NCBI RefSeq assembly: GCF_026420845.1
Contig: NZ_JAOWCB010000012.1
Coordinates: forward strand, 122,896 to 186,895
Direction: 5' to 3'
DNA length: 64,000 nucleotides
Origin: Streptomyces sp. PR69
GTDB taxonomy: Bacteria; Actinomycetota; Actinomycetes; Streptomycetales; Streptomycetaceae
Under the pieces are notes generated by a model, which saw only the letters and a program-made list of their open reading frames with translations, was not told the origin of the DNA and searched no databases. Below are positions 1 to 9,328 of the stretch, one piece after another. The position numbers and the translations under genes were made by a program. The number at the start of each line of letters is the position of its first letter. Positions within the stretch are counted from its first letter, which is position 1.

Positions 1-911
1 TCGTCACCACCTTCGGCGGCAAGGGCGCGTTTCCCTGGGAGCACCCGCTGTCCCTCCAGTCCTGGCTGGAGGACCGGCATATCACCGACTTCCTTGAGGA
101 CGCGGACGTGCTGCTGGTCGTCGGCTCCGGGCTCGGCGAACTCTCCTCGAACTACCACACGTTCGCCCCCCGCGGCCGGATGATCCAGATCGAGGCGGAC
201 CTCGGCAAGCTGGAGTCCAACCACCCGGCGCTGGGCATCCACGCGGACGCCCGGCTCGGGCTGTCCGCGCTGCTGGAGACGGTGCGGGAGCGGGCGGACT
301 CCGGCGCGCAGAAGCGCGTCCGGGACGTCCTCGCGCGCGTGCGTGAACGGATCGCCTCCCAGGAACTCACCACGGAGCAGCACGTGCTGTCCTCCGTGCG
401 CGAGGCTCTTCCGGACGCGTCCCCCAGCTTCTGGGACATGACGATCCTCGCCTACTGGGCGTGGTCCGCCTTCGACCCCCGCCGCCCCAACACCATGCAC
501 TCCGCCCAGGGCGCGGGCGGCCTCGGCTACGCCTTCCCGGCAGCCCTCGGCGCGGCCGCCGCGGACCGTACGCGGCCGGTGCTCGCCGTCTCCGGCGACG
601 GCGGCGCGATGTACTCGATCGCCGAACTGGCCACGGCCCGGCAGTACGGCCTCGACGTCACCTGGCTGATCGTGGACGACGGCGGATACGGGATTCTGCG
701 CGAGTACATGACGGACGCCTTCGGGGAGGCGACGGCCACGGAGCTGGCCCGCCCGGACTTCGTCGCCCTCGCCGAATCCTTCGGCGTCCCGGCGCTGCGG
801 ACGACGCCGGAGTCGCTGACGGAGCACCTGGCGAAGGCGCTGGGGACGGCGGGGCCGTCGGTGGTGGTGCTGCCGGCGACGCTGCGGATGTTCGCGCCGA
901 CGCACCGCTGA
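1..911 (+). CDS. Thiamine diphosphate-dependent enzyme, acetolactate synthase-like, C-terminal part (5' end outside window)
   Basis: The reading frame is open from base 3 to the TGA at 909-911, so about 302 C-terminal residues are visible and the start lies upstream. The visible part covers the end of the middle (DHS-like) domain and the whole ThDP-binding domain. The ThDP motif is present as GDGGAMYSIAELATA followed about 15 residues later by DDGGYGILREY. The usual Asn-Asn of acetolactate synthases is Asp-Asp here, so the substrate is probably not that of IlvB itself. The family decarboxylates 2-oxo acids and ligates the aldehyde product; which substrate is used cannot be told. The next gene is convergent, so no operon is visible downstream. 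Confidence 0.85.
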   Translation, partial: VTTFGGKGAFPWEHPLSLQSWLEDRHITDFLEDADVLLVVGSGLGELSSNYHTFAPRGRMIQIEADLGKLESNHPALGIHADARLGLSALLETVRERADSGAQKRVRDVLARVRERIASQELTTEQHVLSSVREALPDASPSFWDMTILAYWAWSAFDPRRPNTMHSAQGAGGLGYAFPAALGAAAADRTRPVLAVSGDGGAMYSIAELATARQYGLDVTWLIVDDGGYGILREYMTDAFGEATATELARPDFVALAESFGVPALRTTPESLTEHLAKALGTAGPSVVVLPATLRMFAPTHR

Positions 912-940
912 GCCGCACCGGGGGAGGCACCCCCAGGCGA

Positions 941-1085
941 GGCTGAAATTCAGCCCGTTGGGGGCACCTCCGCGGGGGTACCCCTGGGGGCACCTCCGTG
1001 GGGGTACCCCTGGGGGCACCTCCCAGCGGTAGCTGGGGGAGGAGTCTGGGGGAGTTTGAGGACACGGCCGAAGGCCGCACCGGTC
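941..1085 (+). repeat. Dispersed intergenic repeat, copy A
   Basis: This block opens with a 15-base hairpin (GGCTGAA-A-TTCAGCC, 941-955), then has two near-identical GGGGGCACCTCC/GGGGGTACCCC units, an AGCTGGGGGA segment and an end segment with AGGACACGGCCG. Related blocks in the same order occur at about 26250-26400, 33880-34015 (inverted) and 48200-48300. It lies between two convergent genes and is non-coding. The hairpins could act as terminators. Confidence 0.75.
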
Positions 1086-1110
1086 GCCTGGGGCGAACCG
1101 GGCAACGCCG

Positions 1111-1470
1111 CTACGCCCGGTACCCCGGCACAGACGGCCAGCGGACCGTGAGCACCACGGACTCCTCCTCCGCGTACCAGGAGTGATCCACGCCCCGGCC
1201 CCAGACGACGTAGTCGCCCTGCTCGGCCAGGAGCACACTGCGGTCCGACAGCTCCACCCGGAAGCGGCCGCTGATCAGCACCAGCAGGGCGGTGCGCTCC
1301 TCGCCCGTCACCCACTCCGCGCGGCGGTCGCCGCGCGGATGGACGCCCCACTTGATCTCGACGGCATCGCTGTGCCGCGGGTCGGCGGCGTCCTTGAAGT
1401 GGCCGAGCAGCCAGCCCCGGTCCAGGGCGGCGTCACGGCCGGCGTTGCCCGCGTACACACTGCTGTTCAC
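1111..1470 (-). CDS. Small cupin-fold protein
   Basis: This is a 119-residue protein if started at the GTG at 1470; a GTG at 1557 would add 29 residues that look like non-coding translation. The core has a cupin pattern: a strand-rich segment with HPRGDRRAEW, then ISGRFRVELSDRSVLLAEQGDYVVWGRGVDHSW, where the conserved Gly and the His late in the barrel are visible. The metal ligands of classical cupins are incomplete, so binding rather than catalysis is possible. Streptomyces relatives are often annotated only as cupin or signal peptidase-like. It stands alone, convergent with the ThDP enzyme and divergent from the ABC exporter. No good ribosome binding site precedes 1470. Function unknown. 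Confidence 0.7.
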   Translation of the reverse strand: MNSSVYAGNAGRDAALDRGWLLGHFKDAADPRHSDAVEIKWGVHPRGDRRAEWVTGEERTALLVLISGRFRVELSDRSVLLAEQGDYVVWGRGVDHSWYAEEESVVLTVRWPSVPGYRA

Positions 1471-1840
1471 CGCAAGGGACGTTAACAGCCCGACCGCCGC
1501 CGTCGCGGTCGACGGATGTCTGACCGCCGCGGGCCCGCGGCAGCGTACGGCGGGCACCCAGACCGGGACTGTTCGCCGCGCGTCGGCGCGCCCCCGGCGG
1601 CCGCCTCCGGCTCCTCCTCGCTGGTGACGACAGCCAGAACGCCGCCCAGATCACCCGGCTGTACCGGCTCACCGTGCGGCTGCCGCACCGCTGGCGCACA
1701 CTGGCGGCGACGGCCGACCGCGGCCGGCGGTCCTAGGTCCGCGGACCGGTCTTCGTACGGCGACCGCTGCCAGGGGATGAAATACGCAGCTCGCCGCGTT
1801 GGTGCCTTCCGGCAGACCAGAACAACCGGGGAGGCATCAC
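1471..1840. other. Gene-free stretch between the cupin gene and the ABC exporter
   Basis: About 370 bases hold the divergent start regions of the cupin and exporter genes. A 12-base perfect palindrome GGTCCGCGGACC lies at 1736-1747. A plus-strand frame ending at about 1734 reads like a protein tail (AAQITRLYRLTVRLPHRW) but has no start, so it may be a remnant. Nothing else supportable is seen. Confidence 0.4.
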
Positions 1841-4800
1841 GTGGCGGCGGCAGAGCAAGGGTGGGCACGGCGGCTGACCGGCTACGCCTGGCGGTACCGG
1901 CGGAATGTGGTGCTCGCGCTTGGTTCCTCCCTCGCCGGCATGGCGGTGATGGCCCTCGTCCCGCTGATCACCAAGGTCGTCATCGACGATGTGATCGGCG
2001 CGGGCACCCGGTCGCTCGCCGTCTGGACCGGGCTCCTCGTCGCCGCCGCCGTCGTCGTGTACGCCCTGACGTACATCCGCCGGTACTACGGCGGCCGGCT
2101 CGCCCTCGACGTGCAGCACGATCTGCGCACCGAGATGTACCGGACCATCACCCGGCTCGACGGACGGCGGCAGGACGAGCTCTCCACCGGCCAGGTCGTC
2201 GGCCGCGCCACCACCGACCTCCAGCTCATCCAGAGCCTGCTCTTCATGCTCCCGATGACCGTCGGGAACATCCTTCTCTTCCTCGTCTCCCTGGTGATCA
2301 TGGCGTGGCTGTCCGTGCCGCTCACCCTGGTCGCCGTCGCCGTCGGCCCCGCCCTGTGGTTCATCGCCAAGCGCAGCCGCACCCGGCTGCACCCCTCCAC
2401 CTGGTGGGCGCAGAGTCAGGCGGCGGCCGTCGCGGGCGTCGTCGACGGCGCGGTCCTCGGCGTACGCGTCGTCAAGGGCTTCGGCCAGGAGGAGCAGGAG
2501 ACCGCCAAGCTCCGCGACGCGGGGCGCAAGCTGTTCGCCGGGCGGCTGCGCACCATCCGGCTGAACTCCCGCTACACCCCTGCCCTGCAGGCCGTCCCCG
2601 CCCTCGGCCAGGTCGCCATGCTCGCCCTCGGCGGCTGGCTCGCCGTCCGCGGTCAGATCACCCTCGGCACCTTCGTCGCCTTCTCCGCCTATCTCGCCCA
2701 GCTCGTCGGACCCGTCCGGATGCTCGCCATGGTCCTCACCGTCGGCCAGCAGGCACGCGCGGGCGTGGAGCGCGTACTGGATCTGATCGACACCGAGCCG
2801 ACCCTGAAGGACGGCGTCAGGGAGCTGCCCGCCGACGCGCCCGCGAGCGTCGAGTTCGACGACGTCACCTTCGGATACGAGGAGGGCCGGCCCGTCCTCG
2901 ACGGCTTCTCGCTGCGGATCGAACCCGGCGAGACCGTCGCCGTCGTCGGCTCCTCCGGCAGCGGCAAGTCCACCGTCTCCCTGCTGCTGCCCCGCTTCTA
3001 CGACGTCAGCGGCGGCGCGGTCCTCGTCGGCGGCCGCGATGTGCGCGAGCTGACCCTCGACTCGCTGCGCGCCGCCATCGGCCTCGTCCCCGAGGACAGC
3101 TTCCTGTTCTCCGACACCGTCCGCGCCAATATCGCCTACGGCAAGCCCGGCGCGACCGACGCCGAGATCGCCGCCGCCGCGCGCGCCGCCCAGGCGGACC
3201 GTTTCATCGCCGAACTGCCCGACGGCTACGCCACCAAGGTCGGCGAACACGGGCTGACCCTCTCCGGCGGCCAGCGCCAGCGCATCGCCCTCGCCCGGGC
3301 CATCCTCACCGACCCGAGGCTGCTGCTCCTCGACGACGCCACCTCCGCCGTCGACGCGCGCATCGAGCACGAGATCCACGAGGCGCTGCGCTCCGTCATG
3401 GCGGGACGCACCACCCTGCTGATCGCCCACCGGCGCTCCACGCTCGGCCTCGCCGACCGCATCGCCGTCCTCGACGGCGGCCGCCTCGCCGACATCGGCA
3501 CCCACGAGGAGCTCCAGCGGCGCTCGGCGCTCTACCGGCGGCTGCTCACCGACCCCGACGAACTGGGCGGCGTCTCGCCCGGGCATGCCATGGCCGTCGA
3601 CATACCCGAGGACCGCACCGTACGGGAGGAGATGCAGGCCGAGTACGACGCCGAACGCGGCATCACCCCCGGCCTGTGGGCACGGGAGGACGCCCCGCGC
3701 GCCGAGCCCGCCGCCCTGGCCGCACCGGGCGCGACACCCGAACTGCTCGCCCAGGTGGAGGCCCTGCCGCCCGCCGCCGACACCCCGGACGTCGACGAGG
3801 CGCAGGCCGTGCGTCCTGCGCGGACCCGCGGACTGCGCGGACTGCTGCGCGGCTTCGGACCGCCGCTGCTGATCAGCCTGGCGCTGGTGGCCGTGGACGC
3901 GGGCATGGGCCTGCTGCTGCCGGTGCTCATCCGGTACGGCATCGACGAGGGCGTCACCGAGCTGGCGCTTGGCGCGGTGTGGACGGCCGCCGGGCTGGCG
4001 CTGGTGACCGTGGCCGTGCAGTGGGCCGCCCAGGTCGGGGAGATCCGCAAGACCGGCCGCACCGGGGAGCGCATCCTCTACTCCCTCCGGCTGAAGATCT
4101 TCGCGCAGCTCCAGCGCCTCGGTCTCGACTTCTACGAGCGCGAGCTGGCCGGCCGCATCATGACCCGGATGACGACGGACGTGGACGCGCTGTCCACCTT
4201 CCTCCAGACGGGGCTGGTCACCGCGTTCGTCTCGGTCGTCACCTTCTTCGGCATCATGGTCGCGCTGATCGTCATCGACGTGCAGCTGGCACTGGTGGTG
4301 TTCGCCACGCTGCCCGTCCTGATCGTGGGCACCGTCTTCTTCCGGCGGCAGAGCGTCAAGGCGTACGAACTGGCCCGGGAGCGCATCAGCGGTGTCAACG
4401 CCGACCTCCAGGAGTCGGTCTCCGGGCTGCGGATCGTCCAGGCCTTCCGCCGCGAGCGGGACGGCGAGGCGCACTACGCGGCCGGCAGCGACGCCTACCG
4501 GCAGGCGCGGGTGCGCGGCCAGTGGCTGATCTCCGTGTACTTCCCCTTCGTGCAGCTGCTGTCGTCCGCAGCGGCCGCCGCGGTGCTGATCGTCGGCGCC
4601 GGCCGGGTGGAGGCGGGCACCCTCACGGCGGGCGCGCTGGTGGCGTATCTGCTCTACATCGAGCTGTTCTTCGCACCCGTGCAGCAGCTGTCACAGGTCT
4701 TCGACGGCTACCAGCAGGCGTCGGTGTCGGTCGGGCGCATCCAGCAGCTGCTCGCCGAAACCACCTCCACGGCGGAGCCGGACCGGCCGCGGGGCGTGAC

Positions 4801-5560
4801 CGCGCTGCGCGGCGACATCGCCTTCGAGAACGTCTCCTTCGCCTACGGGGACGACGAGGAGGCGCTCCGCGGGGTCGATCTGCGCATCCCCGCCGGGCAG
4901 ACGGTCGCCTTCGTCGGCGAGACCGGCGCGGGCAAGTCGACGCTCGTCAAGCTGGTCGCCCGGTTCTACGACCCGACGGACGGCCGGGTCACGGCGGACG
5001 GCGTCGATCTGCGGGACCTCGATCTGACCGCGTACCGGCGCAGGCTCGGCGTCGTGCCCCAGGAGGCGTATCTCTTCGCGGGCACGGTGCGGGACGCGAT
5101 CGCCTACGGGCGGCCCGACGCGACCGACGCGGAGGTGGAGGCAGCGGCGCGGGCCGTCGGGGCGCACGACATGATCGCCACGCTGGACGGCGGCTATCTG
5201 CACGAGGTCACCGAGCGGGGGCGCAATCTCTCCGCCGGTCAGCGCCAGCTGATCGCGCTGGCGCGCGCGGAGCTGGTGGACCCCGATGTGCTGCTCCTCG
5301 ACGAGGCCACGGCCGCGCTTGATCTGGCCACGGAGGCCCAGGTCAACCAGGCCACCGACCGGCTGACCGGCCGCCGCACCACCCTGGTGGTGGCCCACCG
5401 GCTGACCACGGCGGCACGCGCGGACCGGGTCGTGGTGATGGACCACGGCCGGGTGGTGGAGGACGGCACGCACGAGGAGCTGGCGGCGGGGGAGGGGCGG
5501 TACGCGGACCTCTGGCGTACGTTCCTCGGCGCGGACGCGGACGCGGGCGCGGCGGTGTAG
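1841..5560 (+). CDS. Single-chain ABC exporter with two TMD-NBD halves, one degenerate ATP site
   Basis: The protein has 1239 residues from the GTG at 1841, chosen because GGGGAGG lies 7-8 bases upstream. The order is TMD1 (about 15-330), NBD1 (about 345-560), an acidic linker (about 560-665), TMD2 (about 667-980) and NBD2 (about 1000-1230). It is a fused version of type IV half-transporter pairs. The halves differ: NBD1 has Walker A GSSGSGKST, a Q-loop with Glu (VPEDSF), signature LSGGQ, and Walker B ending LLLLDDATSAVD with Asp for the catalytic Glu. NBD2 has GETGAGKST, VPQEAY, signature LSAGQ and LLLDEATAALD. This predicts one catalytic and one degenerate ATP site, as in heterodimeric exporters. 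It acts in the membrane, probably in lipid or drug export; the substrate is unknown. No operon partner. Confidence 0.9.
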   Translation: MAAAEQGWARRLTGYAWRYRRNVVLALGSSLAGMAVMALVPLITKVVIDDVIGAGTRSLAVWTGLLVAAAVVVYALTYIRRYYGGRLALDVQHDLRTEMYRTITRLDGRRQDELSTGQVVGRATTDLQLIQSLLFMLPMTVGNILLFLVSLVIMAWLSVPLTLVAVAVGPALWFIAKRSRTRLHPSTWWAQSQAAAVAGVVDGAVLGVRVVKGFGQEEQETAKLRDAGRKLFAGRLRTIRLNSRYTPALQAVPALGQVAMLALGGWLAVRGQITLGTFVAFSAYLAQLVGPVRMLAMVLTVGQQARAGVERVLDLIDTEPTLKDGVRELPADAPASVEFDDVTFGYEEGRPVLDGFSLRIEPGETVAVVGSSGSGKSTVSLLLPRFYDVSGGAVLVGGRDVRELTLDSLRAAIGLVPEDSFLFSDTVRANIAYGKPGATDAEIAAAARAAQADRFIAELPDGYATKVGEHGLTLSGGQRQRIALARAILTDPRLLLLDDATSAVDARIEHEIHEALRSVMAGRTTLLIAHRRSTLGLADRIAVLDGGRLADIGTHEELQRRSALYRRLLTDPDELGGVSPGHAMAVDIPEDRTVREEMQAEYDAERGITPGLWAREDAPRAEPAALAAPGATPELLAQVEALPPAADTPDVDEAQAVRPARTRGLRGLLRGFGPPLLISLALVAVDAGMGLLLPVLIRYGIDEGVTELALGAVWTAAGLALVTVAVQWAAQVGEIRKTGRTGERILYSLRLKIFAQLQRLGLDFYERELAGRIMTRMTTDVDALSTFLQTGLVTAFVSVVTFFGIMVALIVIDVQLALVVFATLPVLIVGTVFFRRQSVKAYELARERISGVNADLQESVSGLRIVQAFRRERDGEAHYAAGSDAYRQARVRGQWLISVYFPFVQLLSSAAAAAVLIVGAGRVEAGTLTAGALVAYLLYIELFFAPVQQLSQVFDGYQQASVSVGRIQQLLAETTSTAEPDRPRGVTALRGDIAFENVSFAYGDDEEALRGVDLRIPAGQTVAFVGETGAGKSTLVKLVARFYDPTDGRVTADGVDLRDLDLTAYRRRLGVVPQEAYLFAGTVRDAIAYGRPDATDAEVEAAARAVGAHDMIATLDGGYLHEVTERGRNLSAGQRQLIALARAELVDPDVLLLDEATAALDLATEAQVNQATDRLTGRRTTLVVAHRLTTAARADRVVVMDHGRVVEDGTHEELAAGEGRYADLWRTFLGADADAGAAV

Positions 5561-5574
5561 CGCGCGGGGCGGGG

Positions 5575-5825
5575 GTGCGGGTTGCCCGTGGCGGGGGCGG
5601 GTGCTTGTCCCACCCACCCTCCCGTTTCCAGCTCCCCGCCGGGCGCGGGCGTGGGGCGTCCGGGGGTCAGGCACTTGGTTCGTGCGGGTTGCCCGTGGCG
5701 GGGGCGGGTGCTTGTCCCACCCACCCTCCCGTTTCCAGCTCCCCGCCGGGCGCGGGCGTGGGGCGTCCGGGGGTCAGGCACTCGGTTCGTGCGGGTTGCC
5801 CGTGGCGGGGGCGGGTGCTTGTCCC
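5575..5825. repeat. 107-bp direct tandem repeat, 2.35 copies
   Basis: Copies begin at 5575, 5682 and 5789, each with GTGCGGGTTGCCCGTGGCGG. The first two are full length and almost identical (one visible T/C difference near the end). The third matches for 37 bases, then diverges after GCTTGTCCC. Confidence 0.9.
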
Positions 5826-6252
5826 TCCCGCCCTCCCCCTTCGCCCTGGGGGCGTGGGGGTCCGGCACCCCGACAGCCGCGGGTGAAGGGGAACCCGCAC
5901 CCTGCCGGGTGCGGGGACGCCGGGGCAGTCGGCCCGTCTGGGGCGGAGGGGCCGTGCAGGGTCGCCCCCGCAGAGGACCGGCGGCAAGACCGGGGTCACC
6001 CGAAGCAAGGGCGGTCACGCCGCCGGCCTTGAGGAGGTGAGCCCGGAGGGGCCCCGACCACCCGAACCAAGACAAGACCCCGAACCCCAAGAGCCCATGA
6101 GACGGGCAACCCGCACCCGGCAAGGGCCCGGCACACCCAGGGGGCCGAGGAGCCCGCGCTCTGCGGAGACCGGCATGCGGAGGGTCCGGGACAGCCCGCG
6201 CCCCGCGGAGGGGGCATGCCCGGGGGAACCTCACGGCGCGAAGCGCCGCCGG

Positions 6253-6277
6253 GGTGTAGGGGCGAAGCCCCTACACC
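6253..6277. terminator. Perfect GC hairpin, possible terminator
   Basis: An 11-bp stem (GGTGTAGGGGC with GCCCCTACACC) closes a GAA loop. There is no T tract, so termination is only inferred. Confidence 0.35.
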
Positions 6278-6406
6278 AGAAAGGGCGGGTGGGTGGGGAA
6301 GGACCCGCACCCGCGGAGACGGTCAGTCACACGCGCCGCAACCATCCCACCCCACCCCGCGTCGTACACACGTACGTGCGAGACCTGAGTGACACGGGGA
6401 GACGTA

Positions 6407-6826
6407 GTGACGGGCACGACAAGCGCCGGCGGCGGCACGGCACGGCGGCGGACCGGCGCGCGCCTGGGCGCCGTGGTCGTCGCCGTCGTCCTGCTGACGC
6501 TGGTGAACCACGGCGCCCACCCCGCCCAGGCCCGCGCCGCCGCGACCTGTACGGGGCGGCTGGCCAAGATCGTGTCGTTCTCCACCGGGGAGCTGCGGAT
6601 CTACCAGGGACGCCACTACGCCTGCGCCATGACGTTCGCCAAGAAGCCCGGCAAGCGGCGGTATATGCGGGTGTCGCTTCAGCCGCGCGGCGGCCGGGCC
6701 GCCGTCGACGCCGGATGGTTCACCCGGTACGCGGGGCCCATCACCGTGCACGCGCTCAACCGCTGTGTCCGGGCGAGCGGTTCGGTCTCCGGCGTCACCC
6801 GGTCCACCGGGTGGCTCCTCTGCTGA
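6407..6826 (+). CDS. Small secreted protein of unknown function
   Basis: The 139-residue product starts at the GTG at 6407, with GGGGAG five to six bases upstream; the in-frame GTG at 6389 lacks a site. It has an N-terminal twin-Arg-rich and hydrophobic segment (RRRTGAR then LGAVVVAVVLLTLV) that looks like a signal peptide, ending near AQARAAA. The mature part of roughly 95 residues holds four Cys (TCTG, YACAM, NRCVR and the C-terminal Cys), which could form two disulfides. I do not recognise a family. It precedes the S37 peptidase gene by about 80 bases and might be co-transcribed with it. Confidence 0.7.
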   Translation: MTGTTSAGGGTARRRTGARLGAVVVAVVLLTLVNHGAHPAQARAAATCTGRLAKIVSFSTGELRIYQGRHYACAMTFAKKPGKRRYMRVSLQPRGGRAAVDAGWFTRYAGPITVHALNRCVRASGSVSGVTRSTGWLLC

Positions 6827-6903
6827 GCGGTTCAACCGGGGCTGGCGGGAGGCGCGTTGCCACCGCTAGGTTCACCGCGACCGCTTGAAACAGGGGAGGG
6901 TGA

Positions 6904-8415
6904 ATGCGCAACGCGCTCAGATGGCTGCTCTCGCTCGTGGTGCTCATAGGCGCCATGGGCGTGGCAGGCGGCCCGGCGACGGCACACGCGGCCACCGCCG
7001 CAGATCCGTACGCCGCAAGCCCGCACGCCATAAGCCCGTACGCCGTCGAACAGGCCGCCGCAGACCCGTACGACGGCCGGGACATCGGCGGCCGGGACAT
7101 CAAGGACCGCATCCTGGCGATCCCGGGCATGAGCCTCATTGAGGAGAAGCCGCATCCCGGCTACCGCTTCTTCGTGCTCAGCTACACCCAGCCGGTCGAC
7201 CACCGGTGGCCCTACCTGGGCACCTTCGAGCAGCGGCTCACCGTGCTGCACAAGGACACCGCCCGCCCCACTGTCTTCCACACCTCCGGCTACCACGTGA
7301 GCACCACGCCCCGCCGTGCGGAGCCCACGGCCATCGTCGACGGCAACCAGGTGTCGCTGGAGTACCGCTTCTTCTCGCCGTCCCGGCCGAGCCCCGCCGA
7401 CTGGTCCAAGCTCGACATCTGGCAGGCCGCCAGCGACCAGCACCGGGTGTTCAAGGCGCTGAAGAAGATCTACCGCAAGAACTGGATCTCCACGGGCGGT
7501 TCCAAGGGCGGGATGACCGCCACGTACTACGAGCGCTTCTACCCCCGCGACATGGACGGCGTCGTCGCCTACGTCGCCCCCAACGACGTGGTGAACTGGG
7601 AGGACTCGGCCTATGACCGCTTCCTCGCGCGCGTCGGCACCCAGGAGTGCCGCGACAAGCTGGGCGCGGTGCAGCGTGAAGCCCTGGTGCGCCGCGAGGC
7701 GCTGGAGGCGAAGTACCGGCAGCTCGCCGACGAGGAGGGCTACACCTTCACCACCATCGGCAGCCTCTCCCGGGCGTACGAGGCCGTGGTCCTCGACTAC
7801 GCCTGGGCGTTCTGGCAGTACAGCCACTTGACGGACTGCGCCGCGCTCCCCGCCGCCACCGCTTCCGACCAGGAGATCTACGACTCCCTCGACGCGGTCT
7901 CCGGCCTTGCCTTCTACACGGACCAGGGCCTTGACCCGTATACGCCGTACTACTACCAGGCGGGCACCGAGCTGGGCTCGCCCGACATCGCCCAGCCGCA
8001 TCTGGACGGTCTGGTCCGCTACGGCTACCAGCCGCCGCGGAACTTCGTGCCGCGGGAGATCCCGATGCGCTTCAAGCCGTGGGCGATGTACGACGTCGAC
8101 CGCTGGGTGCGGCACAACGCCCACCGGATGATGTTCGTGTACGGGGAGAACGACCCCTGGGGCGCGGAGCCGTTCCGCCTCGGCTGGGGCGCGCGGGACA
8201 GCTATGTCTACACCGCGCCCGGCGCCAACCACGGGGCCGGGGTCGCCGATCTGAAGGAGGCGGAGCGGGCGCGCGCCACCGCTTCGATCCTCAAGTGGGC
8301 GGGTGTCGCGCCGCGGGCCGTCCAGGAGAATCCGGCCAAGGCGAAGCGGCTGACCGGTTTTGACGCCGGGCTCGACAAGCAGGAGGCCCGCCGTATGCCG
8401 GCGTTCCTCCCGTAA
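6904..8415 (+). CDS. Secreted S37-family tripeptidyl/tetrapeptidyl aminopeptidase
   Basis: The protein has 503 residues, starting at ATG 6904 behind GGGGAGGG. A signal peptide is clear (MRNALRWLL to about residue 30, ending THAATA). The nucleophile motif GGSKGGMTA places the catalytic Ser at residue 200. The other triad members are predicted at Asp417 (GENDPWG) and His443 (GANHGAG). This is the arrangement of MEROPS S37 (PS-10 type) enzymes, which release short peptides from protein N termini outside the mycelium; the length is usual for the family. A repeat of ADPYAASPHAISPYAVEQ near residues 30-55 is probably propeptide or linker. It is convergent with the next gene. Confidence 0.92.
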   Translation: MRNALRWLLSLVVLIGAMGVAGGPATAHAATAADPYAASPHAISPYAVEQAAADPYDGRDIGGRDIKDRILAIPGMSLIEEKPHPGYRFFVLSYTQPVDHRWPYLGTFEQRLTVLHKDTARPTVFHTSGYHVSTTPRRAEPTAIVDGNQVSLEYRFFSPSRPSPADWSKLDIWQAASDQHRVFKALKKIYRKNWISTGGSKGGMTATYYERFYPRDMDGVVAYVAPNDVVNWEDSAYDRFLARVGTQECRDKLGAVQREALVRREALEAKYRQLADEEGYTFTTIGSLSRAYEAVVLDYAWAFWQYSHLTDCAALPAATASDQEIYDSLDAVSGLAFYTDQGLDPYTPYYYQAGTELGSPDIAQPHLDGLVRYGYQPPRNFVPREIPMRFKPWAMYDVDRWVRHNAHRMMFVYGENDPWGAEPFRLGWGARDSYVYTAPGANHGAGVADLKEAERARATASILKWAGVAPRAVQENPAKAKRLTGFDAGLDKQEARRMPAFLP

Positions 8416-8487
8416 GCAGGTCTGCCGGCAGGCCCGTAGGCCCGCGGAAGCCCGTATGGCATGTGCGGGGCCGGGCTGCGTCCGTCG

Positions 8488-9147
8488 TCAGACACGGCGG
8501 GCGCAGCCCACCGGCCGCTCCCCGCCGAGCGTGACGAACAGCGCGGTGGACGGCGGGCACTGGGTGCGCCGCGCCACCGCCGAGGCCACCTTGTACTGCG
8601 GGGCGTGCTCGCCCGACCCATCGCAGGCGGTCTCCTTCACCTGCCCCTTGCGCGCGGTGTAGACGCAGTCGCCGACGACCGTGTGGGGGCCGCCGCCCCC
8701 GCCCGGATCACCCGGATGGGGCGGTTCCAGATTCCGCATGCAGGCATAGCCGCGGGACACCTCGCCGTCTCCGTCCTCGTCCGCGGCCGGCAGGCTCTCC
8801 GAGATATGCAGGACGAAGTCCGTCGCCTCGGGGCATGCGCCGCGGCCCGTCGAGGCCAGTCCGTCATACCGGGCGAGGACGCGGGCCGCTGCCTTCTCGC
8901 TGCTGCACGGCACCTCGTGGAACTCCCGGCCGCGCGAGGCGCATTCACCCCGCCCCAGGAAGACCGCCCCGTATCCGGGCGTCGCCGGGGCGGACGACGC
9001 CGGTGCCGCGGAGCCGCCGGAGCCGCCGGGACCGGCGCCCGCCCCGCCGTCCGACGACTCCTGGCAGCCGGTGCACAGCACCGCCGTCACCACCGCGGCC
9101 AGCAGAACCACAACCGACGCCGGCACCCCCCAGCTCCGTCCACGCAT
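8488..9147 (-). CDS. Secreted/lipoprotein-like protein, Cys-rich, unknown function
   Basis: A 219-residue protein starting at ATG 9147 behind GGGGGCGGCGGG. The N terminus is MRGRSWGVPASVVVLLAAVVTAVLCTGC-type: a signal peptide ending at a Cys. The residues before that Cys (C-T-G) fit a lipobox only loosely, because Leu is at -4 rather than -3. A Gly/Ser/Ala linker follows, then about 150 residues with eight or so Cys in a GECASRG...VPCSS...GACP...YACM...GDCV...TACDG pattern, which suggests disulfide pairs. It resembles other actinomycete septum- or envelope-associated small proteins, but I do not recognise a named domain. It could be co-transcribed with the upstream GH3 gene or have its own promoter in the 180-base gap. 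Confidence 0.65.
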   Translation of the reverse strand: MRGRSWGVPASVVVLLAAVVTAVLCTGCQESSDGGAGAGPGGSGGSAAPASSAPATPGYGAVFLGRGECASRGREFHEVPCSSEKAAARVLARYDGLASTGRGACPEATDFVLHISESLPAADEDGDGEVSRGYACMRNLEPPHPGDPGGGGGPHTVVGDCVYTARKGQVKETACDGSGEHAPQYKVASAVARRTQCPPSTALFVTLGGERPVGCARRV

Positions 9148-9328
9148 CCCGCCGCCCCCTGGAACCCCGGCCCGCACGGCGGCCGACCCGCACCGCCGTC
9201 GCCGATCACTGTCTCCGGCTCCAGCGTGGCGCGCCACCGCGGGCACACGCCAGCGACGCGGGCGGCTTCGGCGCGATTGGGCACGAATGGGGGTCGTGCG
9301 CCCCGGGCGCGGGATACGCCTGCCTACG

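Larger units (their letters stand above)
5561..6406. other. Gene-free repeat-rich block
   Basis: About 845 bases without a credible gene. The first third is a 107-bp tandem repeat. The rest is GC-rich sequence typical of streptomycete intergenic blocks, with direct repeats of GGGCGGGTG and CCCGCACCC segments and one perfect hairpin at 6253-6277. Open frames here follow the repeat on both strands and show no codon-position bias. Confidence 0.65.

Noticed and set aside
1620..1734. Protein-like tail AAQITRLYRLTVRLPHRW in the plus strand
   Set aside because: No start codon with a ribosome site and no identifiable family; too short to call even as a remnant.
1733..4474. Very long open frame antisense to the ABC exporter
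   Set aside because: It mirrors the third-position GC bias of the exporter, has no recognisable domain, and is a normal product of high-GC coding DNA.
5575..6040. Several overlapping plus-strand frames with repeated PPTLPFPAPRRARAWGVRGS-like segments
   Set aside because: They are translations of the 107-bp DNA repeat in several frames at once; none has codon bias or a ribosome site.
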